64,000 bases of DNA from Caballeronia megalochromosomata (GCA_001580565.1 LRBF01000262.1:25457-89456), one strand, 5' to 3'; counted from the first letter of the stretch, positions 27,154-36,433 are shown. Numbers and translations: made by a program. Notes: generated by a model not told the origin, from the letters alone.

Positions 27154-27537
27154 ATGTTGAATACGCAAACACCAACAACAGCATTCCAGTTTGTTTCGAA
27201 GGTGTACCACACGATCGATTCGATGGACGAAGAGGGGTTCGCAGACTGTCTGACCGAGAACTGCACATTCGTCTACGCAAACAGCGATCCTGTCATCGGT
27301 CGCGCAAAAGCAGCTGCAACCTCGCAGAATTTCCTCAAGCAACTTGCGAGGATCAGGCATGACATCCTCAATGTTTGGGCCTTCGAGGATGTTATCGTTT
27401 CCCGGATATCTGTGACTTACACACGCAAGGATGCGTCAACGCTGATGGTTCCGGCTGTGACGATCTGGAAATTGCAGGAGGAACTGATCGACGAATGCCG
27501 CATATACGTTGATGCTTCTCCGTTGTTCGAGCGTTGA
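27154..27537 (+). CDS. SnoaL/NTF2-like fold protein
   Basis: A 127-residue single-domain protein with AAGAGGA before the ATG. The pattern FVSKVYHTIDSMDEEGFADC, LTENCTFVYANSDPVIGRAK and a closing beta hairpin (VPAVTIWKLQEELIDECRIY) is the NTF2-like cone fold used by SnoaL cyclases, ketosteroid isomerase-like enzymes and ring-hydroxylase small subunits. A catalytic role cannot be deduced. It is the first gene of an SDR-containing operon, so it probably isomerises or binds a pathway intermediate. Confidence 0.8.
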   Translation: MLNTQTPTTAFQFVSKVYHTIDSMDEEGFADCLTENCTFVYANSDPVIGRAKAAATSQNFLKQLARIRHDILNVWAFEDVIVSRISVTYTRKDASTLMVPAVTIWKLQEELIDECRIYVDASPLFER

Positions 27538-27552
27538 TCGAAGGGCACGGAT

Positions 27553-28320
27553 ATGAATCGCGATCTTGAAGGGAGGACCATCATCGTCACCGGTGGCGGC
27601 TCCGGAATCGGGCGCGCGGCGGCGTTGGCGTGCTCCATCTCGGGGGCGCGCGTTGTCGTCGCGGATATCGTTGTTGCAGGTGGGGAAGAGATAGTCTCGG
27701 CGATTCGGCGAACAGGCGGTGATGCAATCTTCGTTACGACCGATGTAGCCCGCGAAGAACAGGTCGAAGCACTCGTAGCGGTGGCATTGAGTAAGTATGG
27801 CCGGCTAGACGGTGCATTCAACAACGCTGGTCTTTCCCAGACGAACGTTCCACTTCACGAACTGACAGCCGAGCAATGGCGGCGGATTCAGTCGGTCAAC
27901 TACGACGGTGTGTTCTTTTGCATGAAGCATGAGATACGCACCATGCTATCGACGGGTGGTGGTTCGATCGTCAATACCTCATCCACACTGGGCCGCGTGG
28001 CGATGCGCAACGCGGCCGACTACTGCGGCTCCAAGGGCGGCGTGCTGGGGGTGACCAAGGGCGCCGCGGTCGACTATGGCGACAAGCATATCCGGGTCAA
28101 CGCCATCCTCCCGGGTGCGGTGAACACGCCAATGGTTCAGGCGCTGGTATCCGATCCGCAATTCGCCGATCTGATCGAGAAGATTAGAGCCAGTCATCCG
28201 TTGGAACGAATCGGCGCTCCAGAGGAGATTGCCGCTGCGGTCGTCTGGCTTCTTTCGGACAAGGCATCCTTCGTGACGGGAACCGAACTGGTGGTCGACG
28301 GGGGATTCCTGGCCACTTGA
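27553..28320 (+). CDS. SDR family dehydrogenase
   Basis: The product is 255 residues with all classical SDR motifs: cofactor loop TGGGSGIG near residue 13, Asp39 at the end of beta2 (VVADI) indicating NAD preference, NNAG, the catalytic Ser in VNTSST, Y-x3-K in YCGSKGG, and a C-terminal VVDGGF. An aromatic dihydrodiol or alicyclic alcohol is a likely substrate, given the surrounding catabolic genes. It lies 15 bases after the SnoaL-like gene and is followed by a MarR regulator. Confidence 0.92.
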   Translation: MNRDLEGRTIIVTGGGSGIGRAAALACSISGARVVVADIVVAGGEEIVSAIRRTGGDAIFVTTDVAREEQVEALVAVALSKYGRLDGAFNNAGLSQTNVPLHELTAEQWRRIQSVNYDGVFFCMKHEIRTMLSTGGGSIVNTSSTLGRVAMRNAADYCGSKGGVLGVTKGAAVDYGDKHIRVNAILPGAVNTPMVQALVSDPQFADLIEKIRASHPLERIGAPEEIAAAVVWLLSDKASFVTGTELVVDGGFLAT

Positions 28321-28524
28321 TGCGCTACTGCGGTTCATGCGACCGTTCGATTACGGGGCGTACCGCCTGCTGCGACCGAAGTCGTGATCGCGGCTGTCAG
28401 CTTTGCTTCGCCTCCGGATCCATCCAGGCGTTACTATTCCTGTAGTATGATCTCACTCTAGCTGAATCCATGTCGAACGAATAGTACCGACCGGTGGCTC
28501 GATGTCATGGCGAGGAACAAGGGA

Positions 28525-29064
28525 ATGCCCAAATCTAATGCATCCGCAGTCGCAGCAGCGAAGAGCGCTCCAAAAATATCAGAGGCAGCGGCGACGAGAC
28601 CTTCAGACGTTTTTGATGATCGTGGCAGAACCGTTCCGTGGATTGCACGAACGATTCATCGTCTCTACGATGCGCAGGGGCAGAAGCTTCTCGACAAGGA
28701 GAGTATTCCGATTGCATATTGGTATTACCTTCGTGTCCTGGCTGAGCGCGGCGAGATAAATCAGCTTGAGCTAAGTAAGCGCGTGGGCATAGCGTCGACG
28801 ACCGCGGTCCCCGCACTCGACTATCTGGAGAAGCGCGGTCTGGTGAAGCGAGTCCGCGATCCAAATGACAGGCGGAAGTATTTTGTCGTCCTACAGGATG
28901 AAGGAAAGCGTCTCGTCGACCAAATGCTGCCCGAGTTGACCGACATGATTTCGGGTTCGCTCGACGGAATCTCGCAAAGGGATATGCGCGTCTTCTGGAA
29001 GGTCATGCACCAGATCGAAGCTAACCTGATTCAGATGGCACAAGGCGATACGATCGTTGACTGA
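28525..29064 (+). CDS. MarR-family regulator (paralogue 1)
   Basis: The product is 179 residues. The start at 28525 (MPKSNAS) rather than 28507 is chosen because GAGGAACAAGGGA precedes it and because the paralogue at 47809 then has the same length and start (MSKSNLS). Both share an extended N-terminus with FDDRGRTVPW and an HTH region INQLELSKRVGIASTTAVPA, then LEKRGLVKRVRDPNDRRKYF, the MarR wing. These regulators normally respond to aromatic ligands and repress catabolic genes. It may act on the promoter module shared across the island. Confidence 0.9.
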   Translation: MPKSNASAVAAAKSAPKISEAAATRPSDVFDDRGRTVPWIARTIHRLYDAQGQKLLDKESIPIAYWYYLRVLAERGEINQLELSKRVGIASTTAVPALDYLEKRGLVKRVRDPNDRRKYFVVLQDEGKRLVDQMLPELTDMISGSLDGISQRDMRVFWKVMHQIEANLIQMAQGDTIVD

Positions 29065-29164
29065 ATAGTTTCTTCGTCCTCCGCGTCCGCGGGACTACGC
29101 TGTCGCCGCTAGCGCGCGTGTCGTCAAACGACCTCCGCAAACATTGCCGCTTCGCACGCTGAAT

Positions 29165-29199
29165 GCAGCGCTCCGCTCGTATCACGAGGGGAGCGCTGC
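29165..29199. terminator. Long stem-loop between convergent MarR and Gfo/Idh/MocA genes
   Basis: GCAGCGCTCC (29165-29174) pairs with GGAGCGCTGC (29190-29199), and CTCGT pairs with ACGAG inside, giving a 15-bp stem with one G-G mismatch and a 3-base loop. It lies between two convergent genes and is probably a bidirectional terminator, although there is no T-run. Confidence 0.7.
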
Positions 29200-29259
29200 A
29201 CACTCGTATCTGCCCGCTCCTTGTCAGAATGCGGTGCGTGCAACAGCCGCGTTGGCTTG

Positions 29260-30372
29260 CTACTCGCCTAACGTAATCCGATTTCCCGTTTTACTCGACT
29301 GCTCGATTGCATCGAGCACTTTGTGCAAGTCGCATGCATGGTCGAAGCTGGGCGCCGTGCGGGTGCCATGCCGCAGGTCATCAGCGATTAACCGGTAGAC
29401 GCCGGCAACATTGCGCGCAGCGACGGCGTCGCCGGCGTCGATCGGGAACGGATCCGGGACGTCGAGTTCTTCGTAACCGCTCGCGGCTTTGCGTCCAAAC
29501 TCGATGCGCAGCGGAGTGATGTTGATCGCGGGGACGTACTCGTTTTTTGCGGTGACGCGCAAGTCGCCCTCGCTTCCGTTGATCTCCCACAGCAGCTTCG
29601 TCCCACGCGGAACGCCACCGCGAAGTTGTAGTGATAGCGGGGCGCCAGAGCGCAGAATCGCGTTCGCCATGAGATGGTCGGGCGTTTTCATCTCGACAGT
29701 TTCTCCGGTCTCGATGATGCGCACGGTTCGCCTGCGTTGTGACAACACCGCGTCGATCTGTTCGATGTCGCCGAGGACCGCATCGATAGCGGAAATCGCG
29801 TGGCCGCCAATCACGGAGAGCAGTGTGGCGCCGTTCCGGTTGTCCATGGCATAGGCGTCACCCTGCAGGATGTCGTCGCCCCAACTGAAACCTGAGCCGA
29901 TGTACGTCGAAGACAGGACATCGCCGATCTTTCCGTCCGCGACGAGCTTGCGCATGAACTGCACTTCCGGGGAGGCGATTGCTTGCGCGCCCACGACGGC
30001 CAATGCTTTCTTTTCGCGCGCGAGCTCGGCAAGTGCGATTGTTTCTTCAAGTCCGTTGCCAAGCGGCCATTCGCTGTACACGCTCTTGCCTGCCAGCAAG
30101 GCGGCCGTAACGACTTCCTTGTGGTGCTGAACCTTGACGGTGACGACGACGATATCGATGTCCGGCGATGCAGCCAGTGCTGCCGCACTGCTGAACGCGC
30201 GCGGAATGTTGAACGCGGCGGCGGCCGCTTGCGCGCTCGCGAGACTCGTATTCGCCACGCCAGCGAGTTCAAAGATGTCGGACATGGCCTGCAAGGCCGG
30301 GATATGGGCGGTAGCCGCCCAACCGCGTCCCGGACTCAGGCCGACAATGCCGACACGATATTTCCCTACCAT
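29260..30372 (-). CDS. Gfo/Idh/MocA-family protein (paralogue 1), Gal80-like
   Basis: The product is 370 residues with GAGGAGG before the ATG. The Rossmann domain has RVGIVGLSPGRGWAATAHIP; the family EKP motif reads EWP (VYSEWPLGNGL), so the catalytic Lys is missing, as in Gal80-type members. The C-terminal domain contains SVIGGHAISAIDAVLGDIEQ and LLWEINGSEGDLRVTAKNEY. It may bind NAD(P) and a sugar-like or cyclic polyol substrate, or act by other residues. It is closely related along its length to 49915-51015. It is cotranscribed with the SnoaL-like gene upstream (92-base gap). Confidence 0.88.
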   Translation of the reverse strand: MVGKYRVGIVGLSPGRGWAATAHIPALQAMSDIFELAGVANTSLASAQAAAAAFNIPRAFSSAAALAASPDIDIVVVTVKVQHHKEVVTAALLAGKSVYSEWPLGNGLEETIALAELAREKKALAVVGAQAIASPEVQFMRKLVADGKIGDVLSSTYIGSGFSWGDDILQGDAYAMDNRNGATLLSVIGGHAISAIDAVLGDIEQIDAVLSQRRRTVRIIETGETVEMKTPDHLMANAILRSGAPLSLQLRGGVPRGTKLLWEINGSEGDLRVTAKNEYVPAINITPLRIEFGRKAASGYEELDVPDPFPIDAGDAVAARNVAGVYRLIADDLRHGTRTAPSFDHACDLHKVLDAIEQSSKTGNRITLGE

Positions 30373-30464
30373 TGCTTCCTCCTCGAACCTTTAGGCATAG
30401 CTTCAATCTCGAGCGTGTGCTCTCGAATTGTGACTTTATCGGGGCGGCCAAAGACGGCCACCCG

Positions 30465-30974
30465 CTAAACGACCTGGTACTTGTACGAAGGATCGTCCTT
30501 GTCGCGGCGACCAACAGTAAAATTCTCGAGCGGTGCCAGACTTTCGGGAACAGGGTCCGATCGCTGCGAATCGAGCACGACCAACCGATCGGCGATACGC
30601 CATTCACCCTTTCGCCGCTCCATTCGGTCCACGTAACGAATGTTCACCACCCAATCCATCGCCGGCTTGTCGCCGTCGGGTTTCGTGCGATGGTGGGCCT
30701 GGGCATAGTGCTCCGCAAACGCCACATCGCCGTGCACCTCGACATACTGATTGCCGGTGAAGTGTTGAGTCGATTCGAAGCTCGGCAATAGTTTGATTGC
30801 CCAGTCGATGAATCCTTCGATACTTCCGTTATAGGCGCCGTGCCTGTCAATCGCGTCCGGGTGATAACACGACCGAACGAGATCCCAGTCCATCCGATCA
30901 ATGCCGCGGCAATACCGGATGTGAACGCGGCGAATCTCGGCTTCATCTAGTAGCTGCTGAAGTTTCGCTTCCAA
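30465..30974 (-). CDS. SnoaL-like domain protein (TTG start)
   Basis: The product is 169 residues. The only start that keeps the helical N-terminus (LEAKLQQLLDEAEIRRVHIR) is a TTG at 30974, supported by AAGGAG 7 bases upstream. YCRGIDRMDWDLVRSCYHPD and AIDRHGAYNGSIEGFIDWAI form the usual SnoaL_4 N-terminal part, similar to scytalone dehydratase-like and ring-hydroxylase beta-like proteins; two His (QAHHRT) lie in the cone. It could be a dehydratase or isomerase for a cyclic intermediate. Its partner downstream is the Gfo/Idh/MocA protein. Confidence 0.82.
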   Translation of the reverse strand: MEAKLQQLLDEAEIRRVHIRYCRGIDRMDWDLVRSCYHPDAIDRHGAYNGSIEGFIDWAIKLLPSFESTQHFTGNQYVEVHGDVAFAEHYAQAHHRTKPDGDKPAMDWVVNIRYVDRMERRKGEWRIADRLVVLDSQRSDPVPESLAPLENFTVGRRDKDDPSYKYQVV

Positions 30975-31263
30975 CTTCGATCTCCTTGGTTGAATCGCCG
31001 TGCCTCAGGCAAATCGCTTCCGCGCCGCTGCGGTGTATGGTTCGACCGACCGCGAGCGCAATCCATTCGTCCGTCGCGTGTGCTCATTACGAGAGGACTT
31101 GGCGACTACTTTCATGAGTGGCGAGACGGTCGCGCCATGTCCAACCCGTACGGCGATGTCTGCTTTGCAGAGGGGGCTTCGTGCGTGTGGAACTCATATC
31201 CGTCGCCCTCTACTGCTCGTCATGCACCGTCGTCGCGTGCGTGGACATGGCTGCACGATGCCT

Positions 31264-32211
31264 TCAAGTTCGCGCGGGTTTGCCGATCAGCTCCCGATAT
31301 TCATTGGCCGTGGCGGGTTTGCGGCCGAGCAGGCCGGCGATGTCGCGCGCCATTGTGAACATCTCGAGATTGCTTTTAAGGCGCTCGTCGCTATTCGGGT
31401 ACTTCCAGGGCGTGTCTTCCGTGCCGACGCGGATATGCAGACCCATCATCGTCGCGAGCGTCGTCATGTACAGGCTAGCGCGACCGGCCGCACAAACACT
31501 GATCACAGAGGTCGGATCGATCTTGCGGATCTGGTCGACCATCAGGAACAGGTGTTGAGTCATGTCCTGCGCGTCACTGACCCAGGTGCCCGACACGAGG
31601 GTCCGGCCGACGTTGAACGGCAGCCCATACAGGATCAACCAGTTGTACGGCTTCTTGAGAACGCCGGTATCGATCAGCTTGCGCTTGGCGAGTTCGATTT
31701 CACCCGAGCTGTGAACCGCCAACTCTGGCTTGACGCCGACTTCCTCGAGCGTCGCGACAGCCGGTAACGCAAAGGCCTCGGGGTGCCCCGGCGCGCACGG
31801 TGCGACTTCCGTCAGACCTTCACGAGCGGGACTCAGGCACATGTCGAACGTCGTGCCGTTCAGCACGTTCACGTTCGGTACGAAGTCTTTGCCGAAGCGA
31901 GCTCGCAGCGGCTCGATAACCTGCTTATAGGCTTCGACCGGAAGGTAGTCGCGATCCATGCGACGCCCCTGCGCGTCGGTCATGAACGAAAAATCGATGT
32001 GGACCCCGCAGGCGCCCGCTTCGATCACGGCGGATGCTTCATCCACATACGCCTGGAAAGACGACGTGTCGTCGAAGCGGCCCGAAACCGCGGCGTTGAT
32101 TGCGATTTTCTCCGACACATTCCACTTGGGCTGCAAGTCGGCTCCTGCAATGAATTGATACTCTTCCAATTCGCGTTTGGCGGCTTCCCAGAGCGGCAGT
32201 TTTTCCATCAT
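31264..32211 (-). CDS. DUF849 beta-keto acid cleavage enzyme (BKACE) with altered metal motif
   Basis: The product is 315 residues; AGGAG lies just before the tandem ATGs at 32211/32208. BKACE features are present: KIAINAAVSGRF near the N-terminus, AGACGVHIDFSF, and HIRVGTEDTPWKYP near the C-terminus, where the Glu is a zinc ligand. In the family the first metal site is H-x-H; here it reads H-I-D. BKACE enzymes exchange CoA between a beta-keto acid and acetyl-CoA, giving acetoacetate and a new CoA ester. This supports a ring-fission product being cleaved here. The promoter carries the shared island module. Confidence 0.85.
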   Translation of the reverse strand: MMEKLPLWEAAKRELEEYQFIAGADLQPKWNVSEKIAINAAVSGRFDDTSSFQAYVDEASAVIEAGACGVHIDFSFMTDAQGRRMDRDYLPVEAYKQVIEPLRARFGKDFVPNVNVLNGTTFDMCLSPAREGLTEVAPCAPGHPEAFALPAVATLEEVGVKPELAVHSSGEIELAKRKLIDTGVLKKPYNWLILYGLPFNVGRTLVSGTWVSDAQDMTQHLFLMVDQIRKIDPTSVISVCAAGRASLYMTTLATMMGLHIRVGTEDTPWKYPNSDERLKSNLEMFTMARDIAGLLGRKPATANEYRELIGKPART

Positions 32212-32372
32212 GATGCTCCTCGACACAGGTAGTGAATTGGGTCCTTGAGTCTTTCGAACCCACGAAAAAATAAAACTGAATACGACTCGGCGGCTCGCAC
32301 CGCCGTGCGTCGACTTCGCCCAGACAAATCGGTGCAGCGGATACTGTGCTTCACAAGATTGCTGTACATCGG

Positions 32373-32422
32373 ATCATGCGATATAGAATAAATAAAATCA
32401 AGGCTTTCAGGGAATACCCTGA
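32373..32422 (-). promoter_or_regulatory. Promoter module P1 (DUF849 gene)
   Basis: Read on the minus strand: perfect inverted repeat TCAGGG-TATT-CCCTGA (32422-32407), 7 bases, -35 TTGATT (32401-32396), exactly 17 bases, -10 CATGAT (32378-32373), followed by CCGATGTA. The same layout occurs at 33786, 48441 and 51492. The leader to the ATG is about 160 bases. Confidence 0.75.
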
Positions 32423-32493
32423 TGAACGTTTGCGTGGATTCCGGTGCTTGCTGTCGATAACCCTCTCGCGCAGGCGTGGCGCACCCCCGGCTA

Positions 32494-33675
32494 TCAGCGC
32501 TCAAATACAGCCTTCAATTTCTCTGGTGGGAGCGCGGAAGTGAGGTCGGCATCCGGCGGAGCCGCGGGGTCGCATTTCGGGTCGAGTCCCTTTGCGCTAT
32601 CTGCATACGCGAACGGAAGGATCGAAGGAGATTCCTTGTTGACGGTTCCCTGGTATGCGGCTACACCCTGGCGTACCGCGAAGCGTACGTAGGTCGTCGT
32701 GCCATCGAGCGTGAAGTAGGGGTAGGGCTTGCCCGATTGCTTCGCCGCGACAAAATGGCAGTTCACTTGGTTGTCGCTTGCTATCGTGGCGATCGCGGGG
32801 ACCGGAAGGTGAGCCTGTTCGAATGCCTTGACGGCAGCCAGGGCGGTCTCGCCGCCATCAGTCACGATGGCATCGATCTTCGGATATTGCGCGATGAGAC
32901 CGACGGTGGCCTTTTGTGCGTCGACAGGATTCCAGTTCGTCACGACATATTGCTCGTTGAGCAACTTCAGATCCGGGTATTTCTTGAGTCCGCCTCTCAG
33001 GCCATCCATGAAGTTCTGAGAGGTGGTCGCGCCAGGCGAGCCTCCCATGAACACGACATTTCCCTTCTTGAGTGTGGTTCCGAGCCAGTCGGCCCACAAG
33101 ACACCGATCTGCTTCGTATCGCCGACCACGTTTATGACGTAGTCGCGGCCTGGTACGCCAGCCATCTGAGCCGAATACGGGACCACCGCGACGCCGGCTT
33201 TCATGGCTGCCCGCATTGCGGGAAGCTGCACCGCGCCAAAGTCAGGAAGCAGAACGAGGACGTTGATGCCCTGCGCGACCATGCTGTTGATGTCGGAATT
33301 CGCCTTCTGCGGATCGCCGTTAGCGTTGCTGTAGATGACCCGTGTGACGTTCTTGCATCGACTCAGTTCGTCCTTGACTTCAGCGAGGCCCGTCTTGCGC
33401 CAGGTATTGCCGCCGTAGCCATCCGATACGCCGACTATCATCGGCTTCGTGCCGCACATCGGCGTGATGTCACCTTGGCGGTTGGTGACGGAATCTTCCA
33501 GCGCGTGGGCGGTACAGATGAAACCAAGGGAGAGAAGCAGTCCGGTGCACATCTTCGCGGTTGAGGAAAAATACTTGCCAGGCCAATATCGATCGCGACG
33601 GTTCTCGAGACCGTCCGCATGAGAGCGTTGCACTTCCTGCAATGGAGCCTGCGAAACGCGAAGCTTGAAGAACAT
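32494..33675 (-). CDS. ABC transporter sugar-type substrate-binding protein (periplasmic binding protein, PBP1 class)
   Basis: The product is 393 residues with GAGGA before the ATG. A long basic N-region precedes the signal core (MCTGLLLSLGFICTAHA), so a later ATG at 33552 is possible. The mature protein fits PF13407: KPMIVGVSDGYGGNTWRKTG, INSMVAQGINVLVLLPDFGA, VVGDTKQIGVLWADWLGTTL, GKGNVVFMGGSPGATTSQNF-like and PKIDAIVTDGGETALAAVKA. It has no transport partners beside it; the matching ATPase-permease fusion and permease lie 18 kb away (51.9-55.4 kb) and share its promoter module. Confidence 0.9.
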   Translation of the reverse strand: MFFKLRVSQAPLQEVQRSHADGLENRRDRYWPGKYFSSTAKMCTGLLLSLGFICTAHALEDSVTNRQGDITPMCGTKPMIVGVSDGYGGNTWRKTGLAEVKDELSRCKNVTRVIYSNANGDPQKANSDINSMVAQGINVLVLLPDFGAVQLPAMRAAMKAGVAVVPYSAQMAGVPGRDYVINVVGDTKQIGVLWADWLGTTLKKGNVVFMGGSPGATTSQNFMDGLRGGLKKYPDLKLLNEQYVVTNWNPVDAQKATVGLIAQYPKIDAIVTDGGETALAAVKAFEQAHLPVPAIATIASDNQVNCHFVAAKQSGKPYPYFTLDGTTTYVRFAVRQGVAAYQGTVNKESPSILPFAYADSAKGLDPKCDPAAPPDADLTSALPPEKLKAVFER

Positions 33676-33785
33676 GGTGATCCTCGCCGTCGGTGATGGA
33701 TGAGTGATGGAGCAACTCGATTGGAGAAAAGGAATATCCGTGTGCCGGAGCCGACACTTAACCCATTTGAATCGATGCATAGTTA

Positions 33786-33851
33786 GATCGATTCATATCG
33801 AATAATGTTTGTCGGGACGAATGAAGTCAAGCACTCTTGGGGAAAGTCCCT
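33786..33851 (-). promoter_or_regulatory. Promoter module P2 (binding-protein gene)
   Basis: Read on the minus strand: AGGGACTTTCCCC (33851-33839), 8 bases, -35 TTGACT (33830-33825), 17 bases, -10 CATTAT (33807-33802), immediately followed by TCGATATGAATCGATC (33801-33786), which contains the inverted repeat TCGAT-N4-ATCGA. This is the best match to the shared module. The leader is about 115 bases. The remainder of the gap to 34083 shows only an inverted repeat CTAAAAC/GTTTTAG (33984-34015). Confidence 0.78.
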
Positions 33852-34083
33852 GTGCGGACGTCGTTGAACCTGATGGGTGCGGACCGGATTTGCTTCGTGT
33901 AAAGCGCTGAGACGGCGCGGGTGCTTGCGCCTCCGCTCACAAGCTGAGGCTGAGCTGGGGGAGAGGATGGAAGGCAGCCCGATCTAAAACGGGCCGGCGC
34001 AGACTACTGTTTTAGTCGCGTCCGCCGCAACAGCAAACCTTGCCGGTACGGCGGCGCCAACGAAGGAGCGGGTCGTGCTGATG

Positions 34084-35541
34084 TCAGGGAACGCGACTCG
34101 CCTGCGACACAAACTTGGTTACAAGGTAGGCGTCGAATGTTTCGCTGCCTCCTTCGCTGCCCATGCCACTATCCTTCACGCCACCCAGCGGCGTCTCGGG
34201 AAGTGCAAGGCCGAAATGGTTGATGCCAACCATTCCGGCTTCGATACGGCCAGCAACGTATTCGGCGGTCGCGATCGAACTGGTGAAAACGTAGGAGGCT
34301 AACCCGTATTGCAGCGCATTGGCTCGTGACAGAGCCTCATCGGCGGTAGTGAATGTCGTTACCGGCACAACCGGTCCAAAGGGCTCCTCGACCATCAGGC
34401 GTGCATTGTCGGGCACGCCGGTGAGAATTGTCGGGGCGAAGAAATACCCTTTCTCGGCCAGACGGGCGCCGCCACAAATCAGTGAGGCACCGCGTTCTTG
34501 CGCGTCCGTCACCAACGCCTCCATCGCTGCGACGCGCCGTTCGTGCGCCAGCGGTCCCATCTGGGTCCGGGGATCGAGGCCGTCTCCAACGCGCAGCGGC
34601 GCGTATTCGGCAGCGAAGGCATCCACAAATCGCTCATAGGCCTTTTCGTGCACGTAGAAGCGGCTTGGTGCCATGCAGACCTGACCGGCATTGCGTGTCT
34701 TGGTACGCGCCAGAAATCGCGCTGCTCCTTCGATGTCGGCGTCGTCGAACACCAGCACGGGTGAGTGGCCGCCGAGCTCCATGGTCATGCGCTTCATGTG
34801 CGCGCCGGCGAGCGACGCCAGTTGTTTGCCAACGGAGATCGAGCCGGTGAACGAAATCTTCCGCACCGCCGGAGCGTTGATGAGATGTCTGGAGACCTCG
34901 GAGGGCACTCCCCACACGATGTTGAGACATCCGGCTGGCAAACCCGCATCGTGGAAAATGCGCGCCAGCGCCACCACCGCGCTTGGCGATTCCTCCGGGC
35001 CCTTGAGGACCACCGTGCACCCTGCGCCCAAGGCAGCGACGACCTTACGGAGTGCCAGGTTGAAGGGGAAATTCCAGGGTGTGAACGCAACGCAAACCCC
35101 TATGGGTTCCCGCGAGACCATCTGCTGCACGCCTGGCGCGCGTGCCGGGATCATGCGCCCATAAATTCGCCGGCACTCCTCCGCATGCCATTCGGCGTGC
35201 TCGGCACAGCTCTGAACTTCCAGAATGGCTTCGTTCAGGGGCTTGCCCTGGTCGAGCGTAATGTTACGAGCGATCTGTGGGGCCCGTTCCCGGATCAAGG
35301 AAGCAACGCGGCGCAGCAACGCTGAACGTTCGATTGCAGGCGTGCGCCGCCAGATCTGGAATGCGACGGCCGCTGCGCTCACAGCATCATCCAGATCCTG
35401 AGGCGTGGCGTGTGGCAAGCGGGCAAACGCGTTGCCAGTTGCGGGGTTGATCACATCCTGTTCCGGCCGCCCGTCGGCGCCTAGAAATCGGCCATTGATG
35501 TAGAGCGCGAGTGTTTCGTAAGGTGCGGTTGTGGTGTTCAT
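34084..35541 (-). CDS. NAD(P)-dependent aldehyde dehydrogenase (succinate-semialdehyde dehydrogenase-like)
   Basis: A full-length 485-residue ALDH. Motifs in order: cofactor region GVCVAFTPWNFPFNLALRKV, FTGSISVGKQLASLAG, the catalytic Glu in MELGGHSPVLVFDDAD, the catalytic Cys in RNAGQVCMAPSRFYVHE, and EEPFGPVVPVTTF near the C-terminus. The GVCVAFTPWNFP and C-terminal GVKDSGMGSEGG segments fit the SSADH/GabD branch. The expected step is oxidation of a semialdehyde from ring cleavage. The SDR gene lies only 11 bases upstream, forming a two-gene operon. Confidence 0.93.
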   Translation of the reverse strand: MNTTTAPYETLALYINGRFLGADGRPEQDVINPATGNAFARLPHATPQDLDDAVSAAAVAFQIWRRTPAIERSALLRRVASLIRERAPQIARNITLDQGKPLNEAILEVQSCAEHAEWHAEECRRIYGRMIPARAPGVQQMVSREPIGVCVAFTPWNFPFNLALRKVVAALGAGCTVVLKGPEESPSAVVALARIFHDAGLPAGCLNIVWGVPSEVSRHLINAPAVRKISFTGSISVGKQLASLAGAHMKRMTMELGGHSPVLVFDDADIEGAARFLARTKTRNAGQVCMAPSRFYVHEKAYERFVDAFAAEYAPLRVGDGLDPRTQMGPLAHERRVAAMEALVTDAQERGASLICGGARLAEKGYFFAPTILTGVPDNARLMVEEPFGPVVPVTTFTTADEALSRANALQYGLASYVFTSSIATAEYVAGRIEAGMVGINHFGLALPETPLGGVKDSGMGSEGGSETFDAYLVTKFVSQASRVP

Positions 35542-35552
35542 GGCGTTCCAGC

Positions 35553-36311
35553 TCAGAGGAAAACACTACCGCCGTCCACGGCGAGGGTCTGACCGGTGAC
35601 AAAGCTCGCACCGTCACTCACGAGGTAGGCGAGCGCTGCCACGAGGTCTGCCGGCACCTGGTCGCGCTGAATACAGCGGCCGGCAGTACGGGCATTTTCA
35701 CCGATGCGATCTTGTAGATCGGTCTGCAGCACGCCATCGCTGAGCGTGAAGCCTGGCGCAATCGAATTCACCGTAATGCTGTCCTTCGCCAGTTCTCGCG
35801 CAAGCGCGCGCGTGAAGGCAATGACGGCGCCTTTGCTGGCCACGTAGTGCGCCATGTTCACCGGCCCCTTGATCGGTACGGTTGATGCAATATTCACCAG
35901 CCGACCTCGACCGCTTTGTCGAAGTTGCGGCAACACCGCTTTGGCGCAGTTGAAGGGGCCGAGCGTGTTGACCTCCATCACCCGCATCCACTCCTGATTG
36001 GTGATCTGCTCAAACGGCTTGAGTGTCAGGGTGGTAAATAGAGCGGCGTTATTGATCAGACCGTCGATTCCACCGAACTCCGAGACCGCTGCGGCGGCCA
36101 TGTCCGCAACGTCCGTCTCGCTGACGACGTCCGTTCGCACGCCGATGGCCTGATGTCCGGACTCACGAAGCCGTGTCGCGGCTTCCTCGGCGCCACGCAA
36201 GTCGGCGATGACTACGCGGTGCCCTAACTGCGCAAGGTGCTCGCTGAAGGCATAGCCAATGCCGCTGGCGCCGCCCGTGACGATGAGGCGCTTAGGTGAT
36301 TCAGGTTTCAT
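35553..36311 (-). CDS. SDR family dehydrogenase
   Basis: The product is 252 residues with AAGGGAAAT before the ATG. Classical SDR motifs: TGGASGIG, Asp at the end of beta2 (VVIADLRG, NAD type), NNAA, Ser in VNIASTVP, Y-x3-K in YVASKGA, PG motif in SIAPGFTLSDG, and the C-terminal AVDGGS. It is transcribed with the aldehyde dehydrogenase, suggesting that an alcohol is oxidised first to an aldehyde and then to an acid. It is divergent from IclR regulator 1, whose operator lies in the spacer. Confidence 0.92.
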   Translation of the reverse strand: MKPESPKRLIVTGGASGIGYAFSEHLAQLGHRVVIADLRGAEEAATRLRESGHQAIGVRTDVVSETDVADMAAAAVSEFGGIDGLINNAALFTTLTLKPFEQITNQEWMRVMEVNTLGPFNCAKAVLPQLRQSGRGRLVNIASTVPIKGPVNMAHYVASKGAVIAFTRALARELAKDSITVNSIAPGFTLSDGVLQTDLQDRIGENARTAGRCIQRDQVPADLVAALAYLVSDGASFVTGQTLAVDGGSVFL

Positions 36312-36433
36312 ATTTCCCTTCGCAGTTCATAAGATTCGGATGTCAGTATGAGGACGGCCTCACGCAAGGTTGAGGGCGTTCGATTGACATTCCGCTCCAT
36401 ACATCATCAGATGTCAAAGATATCGACTAAACT

